64,000 nt of DNA from an uncultured Bacteroidales bacterium (GTDB taxonomy: Bacteria; Bacteroidota; Bacteroidia; Bacteroidales; UBA932). A program made the position numbers and the translations under genes. The notes beneath the pieces were generated by a model. That model saw only the letters and a program-made list of their open reading frames with translations. It had not been told where the DNA came from and did not search any database. Positions 52,149 through 61,318 of this stretch are shown here, piece by piece (position 1 is the stretch's first letter; each line of letters starts with the position of its first letter). The DNA lies in assembly GCA_944323445.1 (NCBI GenBank), contig CALUSM010000007.1:1-64000 (forward strand), read 5' to 3'.

Positions 52149-53241
52149 CACAGATCATCTCGATGCTCTGCTGACGGACCTTGTCCAGCGGAGACACAGT
52201 ATATTTCACCCTAGAGAAATCGATGGCCGCCAGGTCGATGCAGCGGATGGTGCTGTTCCAGCAGGTGCGCCAGTAGAACCTGAGACCCTTGGTATCGGTG
52301 GCAGTGGTCCACTGGGTGGCTCCGGCGATGTCGGTGGGGGCCTGGTCTTTCTGGCGCTCAACTCCGATGGGGATATCGAAATTGTTCAGAATCAGGAAGC
52401 AGGACATGACTGTCTCGGCTCCGGTCGCGTACTGGGGTGCGGTGACCTGGTAATAGGCCGCGCGGACAAAGCGCGAGGGAGGGGTCACGTCTCCCGGAAT
52501 ACCAATCATGCCGGTGCCGGCTCCGAAACGGTGGACATCGGGCCAGGCCGAGAAGGCATTGCCGTCAGCTTCGCCGAATGTCAGGTTGACGTAGTTGTTC
52601 AGATTCTTCACATGCCAGGGGAAATCCGGAGCGTTGGTCAGCACCCCTATCTTGTTCTCGTAGAAATTGGTCCTGCCGTCCACTATCTCGATGACTATCT
52701 GCCGTCCCGAAGGGTCCCCCACCCTCCAGTGCGAGGTCTGCGCCTCGGGGAAGAGCTTTGTAACGATAATCTCGTCGAAATGGTCGATGACCTCCTGCAC
52801 GGTCGAGAAATTGGCCAGAATCCAGCTGACCACCTGCATGTCCGGCACCGTGCGGTCCACCTCCGTAGAGTCATACTGAGGATACTGTCCGTAGCCCGGG
52901 AAGAAGAACAGCCCGGCCGACAGTCCCTTCTCGTTCAGCCCCTCGAGGACAAACTGATCCTGACTCGAGGCCACTCCCACATAGCCATATTTACCGTTGA
53001 ATACCAGTCCTGTACCTCCGGTAGAAGTCAGTGCCGCATGTCTGAATCCACGAGGAACTATGACATAGCGGCTCTGCAGGTCGGACCCGCCCCATTCCGC
53101 CGTCCGGGCCAGCACGTAGCTGCCGTCCTCGGCTGTAAAGGATATGCCGGTACAGGCCGATAGATGAAGAGAGAATGTGCAGACCAGGAGGGAGATAACT
53201 GCCGCTGCCCGGCCGAGTAAGGTTGAAATGTTCATAAGCAT
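52141..53241 (-). CDS. Choloylglycine hydrolase / penicillin acylase-like Ntn hydrolase, exported
   Basis: After a signal sequence (ISLLVCTFSLHLSA) the mature protein would begin with the nucleophile Cys (CTGISFTAEDGSYVLARTAEW), as in Ntn-type linear amide hydrolases. Further typical pieces are FNGKYGYVGVASSQDQFVLE, GLNEKGLSAGLFFFPGY and VLTNAPDFPWHVKNLNNYVN. The family includes bile salt hydrolases and penicillin V acylases; I cannot say which amide is used. Starts at 53241 (MLMNIST) or 53235 fit the TAACTTTG -7 box at 53261-53254; the open frame to 53256 begins with TTG inside that box. Confidence 0.88.
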   Translation of the reverse strand: MLMNISTLLGRAAAVISLLVCTFSLHLSACTGISFTAEDGSYVLARTAEWGGSDLQSRYVIVPRGFRHAALTSTGGTGLVFNGKYGYVGVASSQDQFVLEGLNEKGLSAGLFFFPGYGQYPQYDSTEVDRTVPDMQVVSWILANFSTVQEVIDHFDEIIVTKLFPEAQTSHWRVGDPSGRQIVIEIVDGRTNFYENKIGVLTNAPDFPWHVKNLNNYVNLTFGEADGNAFSAWPDVHRFGAGTGMIGIPGDVTPPSRFVRAAYYQVTAPQYATGAETVMSCFLILNNFDIPIGVERQKDQAPTDIAGATQWTTATDTKGLRFYWRTCWNSTIRCIDLAAIDFSRVKYTVSPLDKVRQQSIEMICVN

Positions 53242-53253
53242 CTGATTTTCTTC

Positions 53254-53301
53254 CAAAGTTAGCGATTTTATTTTCTATATATTCGGGAAATTGTAAATTT
53301 G
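53254..53301. promoter_or_regulatory. Divergent promoter boxes of the Ntn hydrolase and aldo/keto reductase genes
   Basis: TAACTTTG (53261-53254, minus) and TAAATTTG (53294-53301, plus) both match the -7 consensus. T-runs near 53267-53275 could serve as the -33 region of the plus-strand promoter. Both transcripts would have leaders of about 5-15 bases. Confidence 0.55.
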
Positions 53302-53311
53302 CATTGAAATA

Positions 53312-54676
53312 ATGACACATATGGATAGCAGCAATAAATTCTCCAGGAGGGATTTCCTCAAGATAACAGGTGCTGCCGGCGCAGCTGCAGTGCTGACGGC
53401 CGGATGCGCATCCGACAACAACAATCAGTCCGCAACGGAAGTGCCCAAGGGCAAAATGACCTACCGCAACCTCAACGGAGACCGCATCTCCATCCTCGGC
53501 TACGGCTGCATGCGCTGGCCCATGAAGGGCTCCGCCGAGGGAGGCAACCGCGAGATCGACCAGGAGACGGTCAATGAGCTGGTAGCCTACGCCATCGAAC
53601 ACGGCATCAACTACTTCGACACGGCTCCGACCTACCTGCGCGGATTCTCCGAAGACGCCACAGGCATCGCCCTGAAGCCATATCCGAGGGACTCCTACTT
53701 CCTCGCCACCAAGCTCTCCAACTTCGGCGACCCCAGCCGTGAGGGATCCATGGCCATGTACCGCCAGTCGTTCATCGACCTGAACACCGACTACATCGAC
53801 TACTATCTGCTGCACTCGATAGGCCGCAGCATGGAGGATTTCAACAGGAGGTATGTGGACAACGGCATGCTGGACTTCCTCGTCAAGGAGCGTGAGGCCG
53901 GCCGCATCCGTCACCTCGGCTGGTCCTTTCACGGAGAGCAGGAGGTCTTCGACACAGTGCTGGCCATGCATGAGAAGATTCACTGGGACTTCGTCCAGAT
54001 CCAGCTCAACTATCTCGACTGGAACCACGCCACCCCTGGCAACGTCAATGCCCGGTACCTCTACGGCGAGCTGACCAAGCGCGGCATCCCCGTGGTTATC
54101 ATGGAACCTCTGCTCGGCGGCCGTCTCTCCAATGTACCCGACCGCATCGCTGCCCGCCTCAAGGAGGAGGACCCGGAGAGCAGCGTTGCCTCCTGGGCAT
54201 TCCGCTTCGCCGGCTCACCGGAGAATATCATGACCGTCCTCAGCGGCATGACCTACATGGAGCATCTGCAGGACAACATCCGCACCTACTCCCCCCTAGT
54301 TCCCCTGACCGACGGGGACAAGGACTTCCTCGAGGAGACAGCCCGCCAGATGCACGAGTACCCCACCATCCCCTGCAACGACTGTCAGTACTGCATGCCC
54401 TGCCCCTATGGCATCGACATTCCCGGAGTGCTGCTCCACTACAACAAATGCGTCAACGAAGGAAATCTCTCTGTCAGCAGCAACGACAGCAACTACAGGC
54501 AGGCCCGCCGCGCATTCTTGATTGGATACGACCGCAGCGTACCCAAGCTCCGTCAGGCGGACCACTGCATCGGCTGCGGACAGTGCAACGAGCATTGTCC
54601 TCAGGCTATCAACATTCCAAAGGAGATGCAGCGCATCAACGACTACGTGGAGAAGCTGAAACAGGGCACACTCTAA
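53312..54676 (+). CDS. Tat-exported aldo/keto reductase with two 4Fe-4S clusters
   Basis: The 454-residue protein has a twin-arginine signal (SRRDFLKITGAAGAAAVLTA) ending in a lipobox Cys32. The aldo/keto reductase barrel follows: FDTAPTYLRG with catalytic Asp and Tyr, TKLSNF with Lys, LLHSIGR with His. The C-terminus holds ferredoxin-type cysteines CNDCQYCMPCPYG and CIGCGQCNEHCP. Such proteins are common in gut Bacteroidota; their electron acceptors and substrates are unknown. The start may also be the ATG at 53321. The export route matches the tatA-tatC genes at 44760-45818. Confidence 0.93.
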   Translation: MTHMDSSNKFSRRDFLKITGAAGAAAVLTAGCASDNNNQSATEVPKGKMTYRNLNGDRISILGYGCMRWPMKGSAEGGNREIDQETVNELVAYAIEHGINYFDTAPTYLRGFSEDATGIALKPYPRDSYFLATKLSNFGDPSREGSMAMYRQSFIDLNTDYIDYYLLHSIGRSMEDFNRRYVDNGMLDFLVKEREAGRIRHLGWSFHGEQEVFDTVLAMHEKIHWDFVQIQLNYLDWNHATPGNVNARYLYGELTKRGIPVVIMEPLLGGRLSNVPDRIAARLKEEDPESSVASWAFRFAGSPENIMTVLSGMTYMEHLQDNIRTYSPLVPLTDGDKDFLEETARQMHEYPTIPCNDCQYCMPCPYGIDIPGVLLHYNKCVNEGNLSVSSNDSNYRQARRAFLIGYDRSVPKLRQADHCIGCGQCNEHCPQAINIPKEMQRINDYVEKLKQGTL

Positions 54677-54697
54677 GAATTGCACCCACAAAATAAA

Positions 54698-54738
54698 TTG
54701 CGGCGGGCCCCCAGAAGGAAGACCCGCCGCAACTTTTT
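54698..54738. terminator. Bidirectional intrinsic terminator
   Basis: TTGCGGCGGG (54698-54707) and CCCGCCGCAA (54723-54732) form a perfect 10-bp stem with a 15-base loop. It is followed by CTTTTT on the plus strand and preceded by AAAATAAA, which gives a T-rich tail on the minus strand. It serves both the aldo/keto reductase gene and the convergent GH92 gene, whose stop lies at 54739. Confidence 0.9.
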
Positions 54739-57681
54739 CTACTCAACCCATATCTCGTCGATGAAGATGAAGCCCTCCCCGCCGGCTCCGAGATGCCACG
54801 AAGGAATGGTGCCGAAATTCTTGGCAAAGACTTTCACATACCGGGCCTCGACCGGAGCCGGAAGCTCAAGCACGAAATCCCGGGTCTGAATGGTGTAGTC
54901 CTGCTCGCCCACCGTATTGTCCACCCTGCCTACGGGAGTAAAATGTTCCCCGTCCGTCGAGACGCTGTACTCCACATAACGCGGCATCCATATCCACGAG
55001 CGGGCATCCTGGCAGTAGCCGGAGCCGAAGGTCCTGGCCTTCCGCACCCCGCGCATGTCCACCACCGCCGTGAAATCCGTGTCCTGATAGCCCTGCCAGC
55101 CGCCGGTTTTCCAGTTGACACTGCCGCGCAGACCATCGATGAGACCGCGGGGGCCCCGGGCATTGTACTGGGGATTGTACTCGCAGAAAGTCGTGATGTC
55201 CATATCGTCCTTCATCCGGTGGAAGACCGACGAAACTTCCGGGCTGTGGCTGCCGTCCGGAGCCTCGGAACAGATGCTAAGGCGGGTGGTGCGGTCGAGA
55301 GTCACCGGGCCGGTATATTCCCGGTAGCGGCCGTTCCCCACCTTTATAAATGTCCTGCAGTCCGGAGAGCCGCTGTTGACCGCCACCTCCATTGACCCCT
55401 CGAAAATGTCGGAGGGTGCCTCGAACCAGGGATTGCGCACGAAGCCGGACTTGTCCAGACGCGATACGGGCCTGTCCTCAGGGGCTGTTCCGAAATCAGG
55501 GTCCGGCTCAGGAACCAGCGTCAGCTCTATTTCCCCGCCCTCCCGGATATCGCTCCAGCGGATATAGCTGCGGGTCCATGGCTGGCCGTTGAGCCGCACC
55601 GAGGAGATGTACTTGCAGCTGCTGATGTTGCCTCCTTCACATATTGCTCTGATGGTCAACTGCTTGTCATCTCCAAGAGAGATAACCGTCCGTTCGGATA
55701 CCGGAGCGCTCAGCACGTAGATGCCGCTGCCGGGGGTGACCGGATAGAGTCCGATGGCGCTCATCACATACCAGGCCGACATCTGGCCGCAATCGTCATT
55801 GCCGCAGAGGCCGTCCGGCTCGGAGGTGTAGAGTTCGTTGAGGATACGGCGGACCGTCGAGTAGGTCTTCCATGGCTGACCGGCGAAGGCATATAGGTAG
55901 GCTGTCTGGTGACTGGGCTCGTTACCGTGGGCGTACTGCCCTATCAGACCGGTGATGTCCACCTGGGTCCGTCCGGTGGTACGGGCTGGGGCCGAGAAGA
56001 GAGAGTCGAGCTTAGCGCAGAAGGCCCCGTCTCCGCCCATCAGATCTATGTGCCCGTTGACGTCGTGGGGTACGAAGAAGCTGTACTGCCATGAATTGGC
56101 CTCGGTGTAATGGTTGTTGACCTCGGTCGGCTCGAAGGGCGTGAGCCAGCGTCCGCTCATCATCGGTCGCATCAGGCCGGTCTCAGGATCCCAGACGTTG
56201 ATATAGCTGGCCGAATATTTCAGGTAGCGGTCGCGGATATCCGCATAGCGCTGCTCTCCCGTCTGTCCGTAAAGCATGTCTGCCACCTGAGCTATGCACC
56301 AGTCGTCAAAGGCATATTCGAGGGTCTTGGAGACTGACTCGTGCTCCTCCTCCGCCGGCACTACATACCGCTGACGGTAGTGGCGGATACCGAACTCGTC
56401 CTTGCACGAGGACTCCACCATGGCATCAAGGAGTTCCGCCGCATATTCCGCTCCTAACCCGTGGCTCAGGGCCTCGGCTATCACGGGCATGGAGTTGTAC
56501 CCTATCATGCAGTTGGTCTCCCAGCCGCTCAGTTCCCATACGGGCAGCTTGCCGCCCTCGCTGTAGATGGTCAGGAACGAGCGCAGGAAATCCTCCGTCC
56601 GCTCCGGTTCAATCAGGGTCAGCAGCGGATGCAGGGTCCGGAAAGTATCCCAGAGCGAAAATACCGTGTAACGGTCAAATCCCTCGGCCTTGTGCACCTG
56701 CCTGTCCATCCCGCGGTATTCTCCGTTCACGTCCGAGAAAAGATTGGGAGCGATGGCGGTATGGTACATCGCCGTATAGAATGTCCGCAGCCTGTCCCGG
56801 CCGGGTCCGCCCTCTCCGCGGATATCGACCTTGGACAGATACTCCTCCCACAGTTCCTCCGTATCGGCTCGGCGGGAATCAAAGTCAAAACTGCCCTCAG
56901 GCACATCGTTCAGGAGGTTCTCCCGGGCATTTTCCGAGGACACGGAGGAAATGCCGGTCTTGACGGTCACCTGCTCTACCCCGGGTGCAAAAGCAATCAG
57001 AGCACCCTTTTCTCCGAAAGGCCGGTATTCCGCTATCGGTTCGGAAAATTCCATGTAGAAATGAACCATCTGGTCCTCCGACCAGGACTTCGAGCGGCGG
57101 AATCCGGAAATGACGCGGTCACTCTCGTGACGGATCCCGGAACTCAGGAGGACATCCCTGTGTTTCAGGTCAATGATAATGGAGGGTGTGCCTCCGTCCG
57201 CATGCTCTTGGAAAGTATAGCGGTGCATCCCGGAGCGCGGCCCGGCGGTCAGCTCCGCCAGCACGTTCCAACGGTCGAGATGCACGGAGTAGTATCCGGC
57301 CGCAGCTTCCTCTTTCTTATGGGAGAATGCGGACTGATACAGTCTTCTGTCAAGCGAGTCAGCCTCATACCGTGTCACCGGCATCAGCAGCACATCCCCG
57401 TAATCCAGTACTCCAGTGCCGCTCAGGTGAGTATGACTGAATCCGATAATCGTGTCATCCGAGTAGTGGTATCCTGAACAGCCCTCCCAGGTATCCATCC
57501 TGGTGTCAGGACTGAGCTGCACCATTCCGAAAGGGGCCGCAGCCCCGGGAAATGTATGTCCGGTAAAATCCGTACCTACCATAGGACAGACATAGTCCAC
57601 CAATCGGGTTTCCTTGCGAGCGCACGATGTAAATCCCAAAGAGACAGCGGCCAAGGCCAGGATAACAATCTTTTTTCTCAT
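54739..57681 (-). CDS. GH92 family alpha-mannosidase lipoprotein
   Basis: The 980-residue lipoprotein (LGFTSCARKE, Cys20) has the GH92 N-terminal beta-sandwich from about residue 28 (VDYVCPMVGTDFTGHTFPGA, GFSHTHLSGTG). The (alpha/alpha)6 catalytic domain spans about 270-720: YTVFSLWDTFRTLHPLLTLI, GNEPSHQTAYLYAFAGQPWK, LCGNDDCGQMSAWYVMSAIGLYPV. These motifs carry the calcium-binding and catalytic acidic residues. About 240 C-terminal residues form extra domains, a chitobiase-C-like part and an F5/8 type C-like module (NWKTGGWQGYQDTDFTAVVD). It trims mannose from host or yeast N-glycans at the cell surface. Confidence 0.95.
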   Translation of the reverse strand: MRKKIVILALAAVSLGFTSCARKETRLVDYVCPMVGTDFTGHTFPGAAAPFGMVQLSPDTRMDTWEGCSGYHYSDDTIIGFSHTHLSGTGVLDYGDVLLMPVTRYEADSLDRRLYQSAFSHKKEEAAAGYYSVHLDRWNVLAELTAGPRSGMHRYTFQEHADGGTPSIIIDLKHRDVLLSSGIRHESDRVISGFRRSKSWSEDQMVHFYMEFSEPIAEYRPFGEKGALIAFAPGVEQVTVKTGISSVSSENARENLLNDVPEGSFDFDSRRADTEELWEEYLSKVDIRGEGGPGRDRLRTFYTAMYHTAIAPNLFSDVNGEYRGMDRQVHKAEGFDRYTVFSLWDTFRTLHPLLTLIEPERTEDFLRSFLTIYSEGGKLPVWELSGWETNCMIGYNSMPVIAEALSHGLGAEYAAELLDAMVESSCKDEFGIRHYRQRYVVPAEEEHESVSKTLEYAFDDWCIAQVADMLYGQTGEQRYADIRDRYLKYSASYINVWDPETGLMRPMMSGRWLTPFEPTEVNNHYTEANSWQYSFFVPHDVNGHIDLMGGDGAFCAKLDSLFSAPARTTGRTQVDITGLIGQYAHGNEPSHQTAYLYAFAGQPWKTYSTVRRILNELYTSEPDGLCGNDDCGQMSAWYVMSAIGLYPVTPGSGIYVLSAPVSERTVISLGDDKQLTIRAICEGGNISSCKYISSVRLNGQPWTRSYIRWSDIREGGEIELTLVPEPDPDFGTAPEDRPVSRLDKSGFVRNPWFEAPSDIFEGSMEVAVNSGSPDCRTFIKVGNGRYREYTGPVTLDRTTRLSICSEAPDGSHSPEVSSVFHRMKDDMDITTFCEYNPQYNARGPRGLIDGLRGSVNWKTGGWQGYQDTDFTAVVDMRGVRKARTFGSGYCQDARSWIWMPRYVEYSVSTDGEHFTPVGRVDNTVGEQDYTIQTRDFVLELPAPVEARYVKVFAKNFGTIPSWHLGAGGEGFIFIDEIWVE

Positions 57682-57708
57682 TTTTTATACAATTTTTATT
57701 AAATTTAT

Positions 57709-57740
57709 TTTGGATTTTGAAACAAATCTTCTACATTTGC
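57709..57740 (+). promoter_or_regulatory. tRNA-Lys promoter TTTG-N20-TACATTTG
   Basis: TTTG at 57709-57712 and TACATTTG at 57733-57740 with a spacer of exactly 20 bases. The predicted start of transcription, near 57747, is about ten bases before the mature tRNA 5' end. Confidence 0.75.
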
Positions 57741-57756
57741 AGTCCCAAAACGAACG

Positions 57757-57829
57757 CTTCCTTAGCTCAGTTGGTAGAGCACGACACTCTTAATGTTGGG
57801 GTCCAGGGTTCGAGCCCCTGAGGGAGCAC
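57757..57829 (+). tRNA. tRNA-Lys (anticodon CTT)
   Basis: A full cloverleaf can be drawn: acceptor GCTTCCT/AGGGAGC, D-stem GCTC/GAGC with loop AGTTGGTA, anticodon stem CGACA/TGTTG with loop CTCTTAA (anticodon CTT), and T-stem CAGGG/CCCTG with loop TTCGAGC. The discriminator base is A and the 3' CCA is not encoded. It is followed directly by a terminator hairpin. Confidence 0.96.
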
Positions 57830-57835
57830 GGAAAA

Positions 57836-57865
57836 GCCTCTGAAGTCTTTCAGAGGTTTTTTTGT
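57836..57865 (+). terminator. Intrinsic terminator of tRNA-Lys
   Basis: CCTCTGA (57838-57844) pairs with TCAGAGG (57851-57857) across a six-base loop, followed by seven T residues. The position directly after the tRNA fits. Confidence 0.9.
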
Positions 57866-57903
57866 GTTTCCAAGGGAGCGCCTCTTGTCTACCAATCCCC
57901 CGA

Positions 57904-57942
57904 CCCCTTCCCAGGAAGGGGTGATGTCGCTTCGCTCCGACA
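57904..57942. repeat. Two small hairpins in the tRNA-SDR gap
   Basis: CCCCTTCC (57904-57911) and GGAAGGGG (57914-57921) form a perfect stem with a two-base loop. TGTCG/CGACA (57925-57929 and 57938-57942) forms a second. Neither has a T-run. They may be part of an intergenic palindromic element or a terminator relic of the convergent SDR gene. Nothing else is seen between 57866 and 58007. Confidence 0.4.
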
Positions 57943-58007
57943 CTCGATCTTGATGTGATGTTCCTTCTACTATTGTTTTCCATTATTGCTGCAGGCATTA
58001 TAGTAAG

Positions 58008-58826
58008 TCATACTGAATAGAACCAGGTGAGGAGGAGCTGGGTGAGACGGCCGGGGAGAATGCGGGAAGCTCGGGCGAAGGCGGTCTGCAGGATGCTGCC
58101 GGTGAGGGTGCGGAACCTGGGCCTGCGGCGGGTGACCAGACCGCATAGGACCTTGCCCACTCTGGCTGGGTCGCAGCCGCGGGTCTCGTCCTTCTCCACT
58201 CCGGCCATGGTCCTTCGGAAAGAAGCCGAATAGTCCGGGTCGTCGAGGGTCGCCTGCGACATTTTCCTGGAAGAGGTGAAGCCAGTACGGAAATCCCCAG
58301 GCTCGACGAGGCACACGGAGATGCCGAAACGGCGGACTTCCACTGCGAGGGCCTCGCTGTACCCTTCTATCGCAAATTTCGATGCTGAGTAGAATCCCTG
58401 ATAGGGCACCGCCACGACACCAGCAATGGAGCTGATGTTGATGATGCGTCCGCCGCGCTGCCGCCTCATATGCGGTAGAACGGACGAGCATAGGCGGGTC
58501 ATGCCCATGAAATTAGTCTCCATCTGCCAGCGCCTCTCCTCCTCTGTAGCCAGTTCCAAAGCTCCGCCGATGCCTGCGCCGGCATTGTTCACAAGCACAT
58601 CGATCCGTCCCTCCGCAGCGATGATTTTCCCTACGGCCTCCTCAATAGAAGAAAGGACCGTGACGTCAAGGCGCAGCATACGCACACCGTCATCACGTGT
58701 CCCTTCCTGTACCGAGCGGCCAGTACCGTAAACGGTATGACCTGCAGCAGAGAGCATTCCGGACGCGGTACGGCCGAATCCGGAAGTAGCTCCCGTTACC
58801 AGTATTACTTTTTGTGAAGCGCTCAT
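58008..58826 (-). CDS. Short-chain dehydrogenase/reductase
   Basis: The 272-residue SDR has the nucleotide-binding LVTGATSGFGRTASGML, the NNAGAG motif (about 92-97), INISSIAGVVAVPYQGFYSA with the catalytic Ser and then Tyr in YSASK, and the PG motif VEPGDFRTGF. Classical SDR layout; probably NADP-dependent from the TGxxxGxG pattern with a following basic residue (GRSVQEG). The substrate is unknown. The start is directly adjacent to the end of the C69 gene (no gap), so the two are cotranscribed. Confidence 0.93.
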   Translation of the reverse strand: MSASQKVILVTGATSGFGRTASGMLSAAGHTVYGTGRSVQEGTRDDGVRMLRLDVTVLSSIEEAVGKIIAAEGRIDVLVNNAGAGIGGALELATEEERRWQMETNFMGMTRLCSSVLPHMRRQRGGRIINISSIAGVVAVPYQGFYSASKFAIEGYSEALAVEVRRFGISVCLVEPGDFRTGFTSSRKMSQATLDDPDYSASFRRTMAGVEKDETRGCDPARVGKVLCGLVTRRRPRFRTLTGSILQTAFARASRILPGRLTQLLLTWFYSV

Positions 58827-60428
58827 CTAGAATCCACGGGCAAATCTGGTCCAGAATCTGGCGGCCATCTCCTCCCATGTCAGTATAGCCGCTCCGGCAA
58901 AATCAGCGGTATAGCCTGTCAGGAAAGCCAGCGCAGCCTCCTCCCCTTCCTCGGCGAGGATACGGGCATACTGGTCGCGGACAAATGTCTCTTCGCGGGC
59001 GCCCTTGTCCTTGAAATGAGCTACTGCATCCAGGACCTCATCCCTGACAGCACCCCAGCGGACTGTCGCAAGCTTATTGGCCTGGCGGAATTTCCATATC
59101 ACAGCATTCCCGTCAAAGCCGTACTGACCGCAGATACCGAAACAGTCGGGAAGGGATGTCGTACCGCAGAAAATGGGAATACGGGGACTCTGGCCGGGAT
59201 TGTCAAAGGCTATCCAAAGGACTCCGCCCACAGCATCGGGCTGGTCAGCATGAAGTTCGATGACAGTCGAATACGAACACTGAGGCACTGCCACAAGACG
59301 GTTGCCGTCCACTGAGCCCGGCTTGAGAGCGTTGAGCATATTGCGGGTGTCGGCTGTCATCCAGGGATTGGCTGCCGGAGATATGACTGTATCCACCTCA
59401 CCGGTACTGCGGTCCTTGACTTCGACCTTGAGATTGCGTGTCACGTCATACTCCGTACCCTCGTAAGTCTCGGCCAGCAGTGCCATCACATCCTCGGCCG
59501 ATACCGGATTGTCGGGCTTGACGCTTATGGGCAGCTCACGGGAATCAAAGGACAGATGCAGGGACGGAGCCAGCTTGTCGAGAATAAAGAACTCCCGGAG
59601 GTGGAATGACTTGTCCTCTCCGTAGTAGTTGCCGCCGGCATAGGCCTTCCAGAAGCAGAACGGTTCCTTGCCGTCCCAGAAACCCAAGCGCTCAGCCACC
59701 TCGAACACGTTGTCCGAAGCCATATAGAAATCAGGCCGGCTGAGGTCTATGGATGAGATGCGCGAGATATTTGCCGACACGCCCACATGGTCATCGGGGA
59801 TACGGACCGCAGCCCACACCCCTCCGACACTGTCCTTACCCTCTCCGAAGACCTCGAAATGCCATACCTCGTTCTTGTCCGCGATGGTCAGGCACTCGCC
59901 CCAGTCGCCGTAGCCGTACTCCTCTATCAGTTCACCCATCAGACGGATGGCGTCACGGGCAGTGGAACATCTCTGGAGAGCAATCTTCTGAAGCTCCTCG
60001 ATCATAAACATTCCATCAGGGTTGACCAGTTCCTTGCGGCCGGTGATAGTGGTCTCGCCCATGGCCAGCTGCTTCTCGTTAAGACAGGGATAGGCTGTGT
60101 CCACGAAGCGGAAGGTGGTACCGGCAGGCTGGAAAATAGAGCCTTTCAGGGTCATACGGTAGCTGCCCTTGGCCGATTCTGTATGAAGCCGGTTCTGGAA
60201 GACATTGACAACAGTGTCGTTCTGATAAGTGACGGAAGGGACGATATCTACCCACGTGCGGTAATTGCCGTCGCAGGTGTGGGAAGTAATGACTGCTCCG
60301 TCAGTTGAAGCCTTCTTGCCCACCATGATGCTTGTACAGCTGAACGGTTCCAGCTCGGGAAAGACTGTGGCGCCGGCATAGAATGTAACAGCTGCGGCAG
60401 CACACAGGACAGATAGAATTCTTTTCAT
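58827..60428 (-). CDS. C69-family dipeptidase, exported
   Basis: A signal sequence (MKRILSVLCAAAAVTFYAGA) precedes CTSIMVGKKASTDGAVITSH. This gives the Ntn-type nucleophile Cys (residue 31 of the precursor) and the signature of peptidase family C69 (PepD-like). Further family features are EVWHFEVFGEGKDSVGGVWA, RIPDDHVGVSANISRI and VPQCSYSTVIELHAD. About ten residues between the signal peptide and the Cys may be a propeptide. At 533 residues the length is normal. A TACCTTTG -7 box lies at 60470-60463 (minus). Confidence 0.92.
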   Translation of the reverse strand: MKRILSVLCAAAAVTFYAGATVFPELEPFSCTSIMVGKKASTDGAVITSHTCDGNYRTWVDIVPSVTYQNDTVVNVFQNRLHTESAKGSYRMTLKGSIFQPAGTTFRFVDTAYPCLNEKQLAMGETTITGRKELVNPDGMFMIEELQKIALQRCSTARDAIRLMGELIEEYGYGDWGECLTIADKNEVWHFEVFGEGKDSVGGVWAAVRIPDDHVGVSANISRISSIDLSRPDFYMASDNVFEVAERLGFWDGKEPFCFWKAYAGGNYYGEDKSFHLREFFILDKLAPSLHLSFDSRELPISVKPDNPVSAEDVMALLAETYEGTEYDVTRNLKVEVKDRSTGEVDTVISPAANPWMTADTRNMLNALKPGSVDGNRLVAVPQCSYSTVIELHADQPDAVGGVLWIAFDNPGQSPRIPIFCGTTSLPDCFGICGQYGFDGNAVIWKFRQANKLATVRWGAVRDEVLDAVAHFKDKGAREETFVRDQYARILAEEGEEAALAFLTGYTADFAGAAILTWEEMAARFWTRFARGF

Positions 60429-60619
60429 ATACAGTATTGCAGATGTTTATGGTTTAACCTTTCAAAGGTAGTAAAACTCTCATGTCGCGCTACCGCTCAT
60501 GACAATTTTTCCGGAAAAAATGACAATATGTTCTGATGATACTCCAGAAGACAATACTGCACAATTGTTGATAGGTAATTTAAGTACTTTGTTAAACCAA
60601 TTGTTAATTATTTGTTATT

Positions 60620-61225
60620 ATGGAAAATCTGTTCAACAGAATGGCCGACAAGGCCTCCAGGACCGTCCGCCACTGGTGGCTGTACCTGATTACCGGTATC
60701 CTCTCCATCATTGCAGGCATCGTCGTATTCTGCAACCCCATAGAGAGCTATCTCACCCTCAGCATCATGTTCGGCATACTGATGCTTATCTCCGGCATAG
60801 TGGAGCTCGTAGTCAGCACCACCAGCCGTAACTACTTCACCACCCGCAGCTACAGCATCGTGGGCGGCATACTGGACCTGCTCATAGGCCTCTTCCTGTG
60901 CTGCTATCCGCGCATCACCCTGGTAGTGCTGCCGGTCATCCTCGGGGTCTGGATGATGTTCCACTGTTTCATGATCATCGGACTCGGTAGCGATATGGAT
61001 TCCTTCCGCGTCCGCGGCAGCGGCTGGGTAATTGCTGGCGGCGTGGTACTCCTGCTACTCTCACTGGGCATCACATTCTTCCCCCTGACGCTCGGAACAG
61101 CCTCTGTGGTCATTCTCACCGGCTGCGCCCTGATCGTATTCGGCATCATGCTTATAGCCCTGAGCATACGTCTGCGCCGCATCCACGAGCACTTCCGCTT
61201 CCACGATGCCGAGATAGTAGACTGA
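60620..61225 (+). CDS. HdeD family (DUF308) membrane protein
   Basis: The 201-residue protein has six hydrophobic segments with short loops (LYLITGILSIIAGIVVF, LSIMFGILMLISGIVELV, then three similar pairs). This is the DUF308/HdeD arrangement of repeated two-helix units. HdeD affects acid resistance in E. coli, but most homologues are uncharacterised. The C-terminus is basic and cytoplasmic. Upstream, a TACTTTG near 60588-60596 with a TTGTTG about 20 bases before it is a possible but imperfect promoter. Confidence 0.85.
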   Translation: MENLFNRMADKASRTVRHWWLYLITGILSIIAGIVVFCNPIESYLTLSIMFGILMLISGIVELVVSTTSRNYFTTRSYSIVGGILDLLIGLFLCCYPRITLVVLPVILGVWMMFHCFMIIGLGSDMDSFRVRGSGWVIAGGVVLLLLSLGITFFPLTLGTASVVILTGCALIVFGIMLIALSIRLRRIHEHFRFHDAEIVD

Positions 61226-61318
61226 GGCTATAGCCGGTAATTGCTAGCAATAAGTTGGTATTTCAAATCCGGGAATAATCTTTTTCATTTGCAGTGTGAA
61301 ATTCAAAATACACAACAG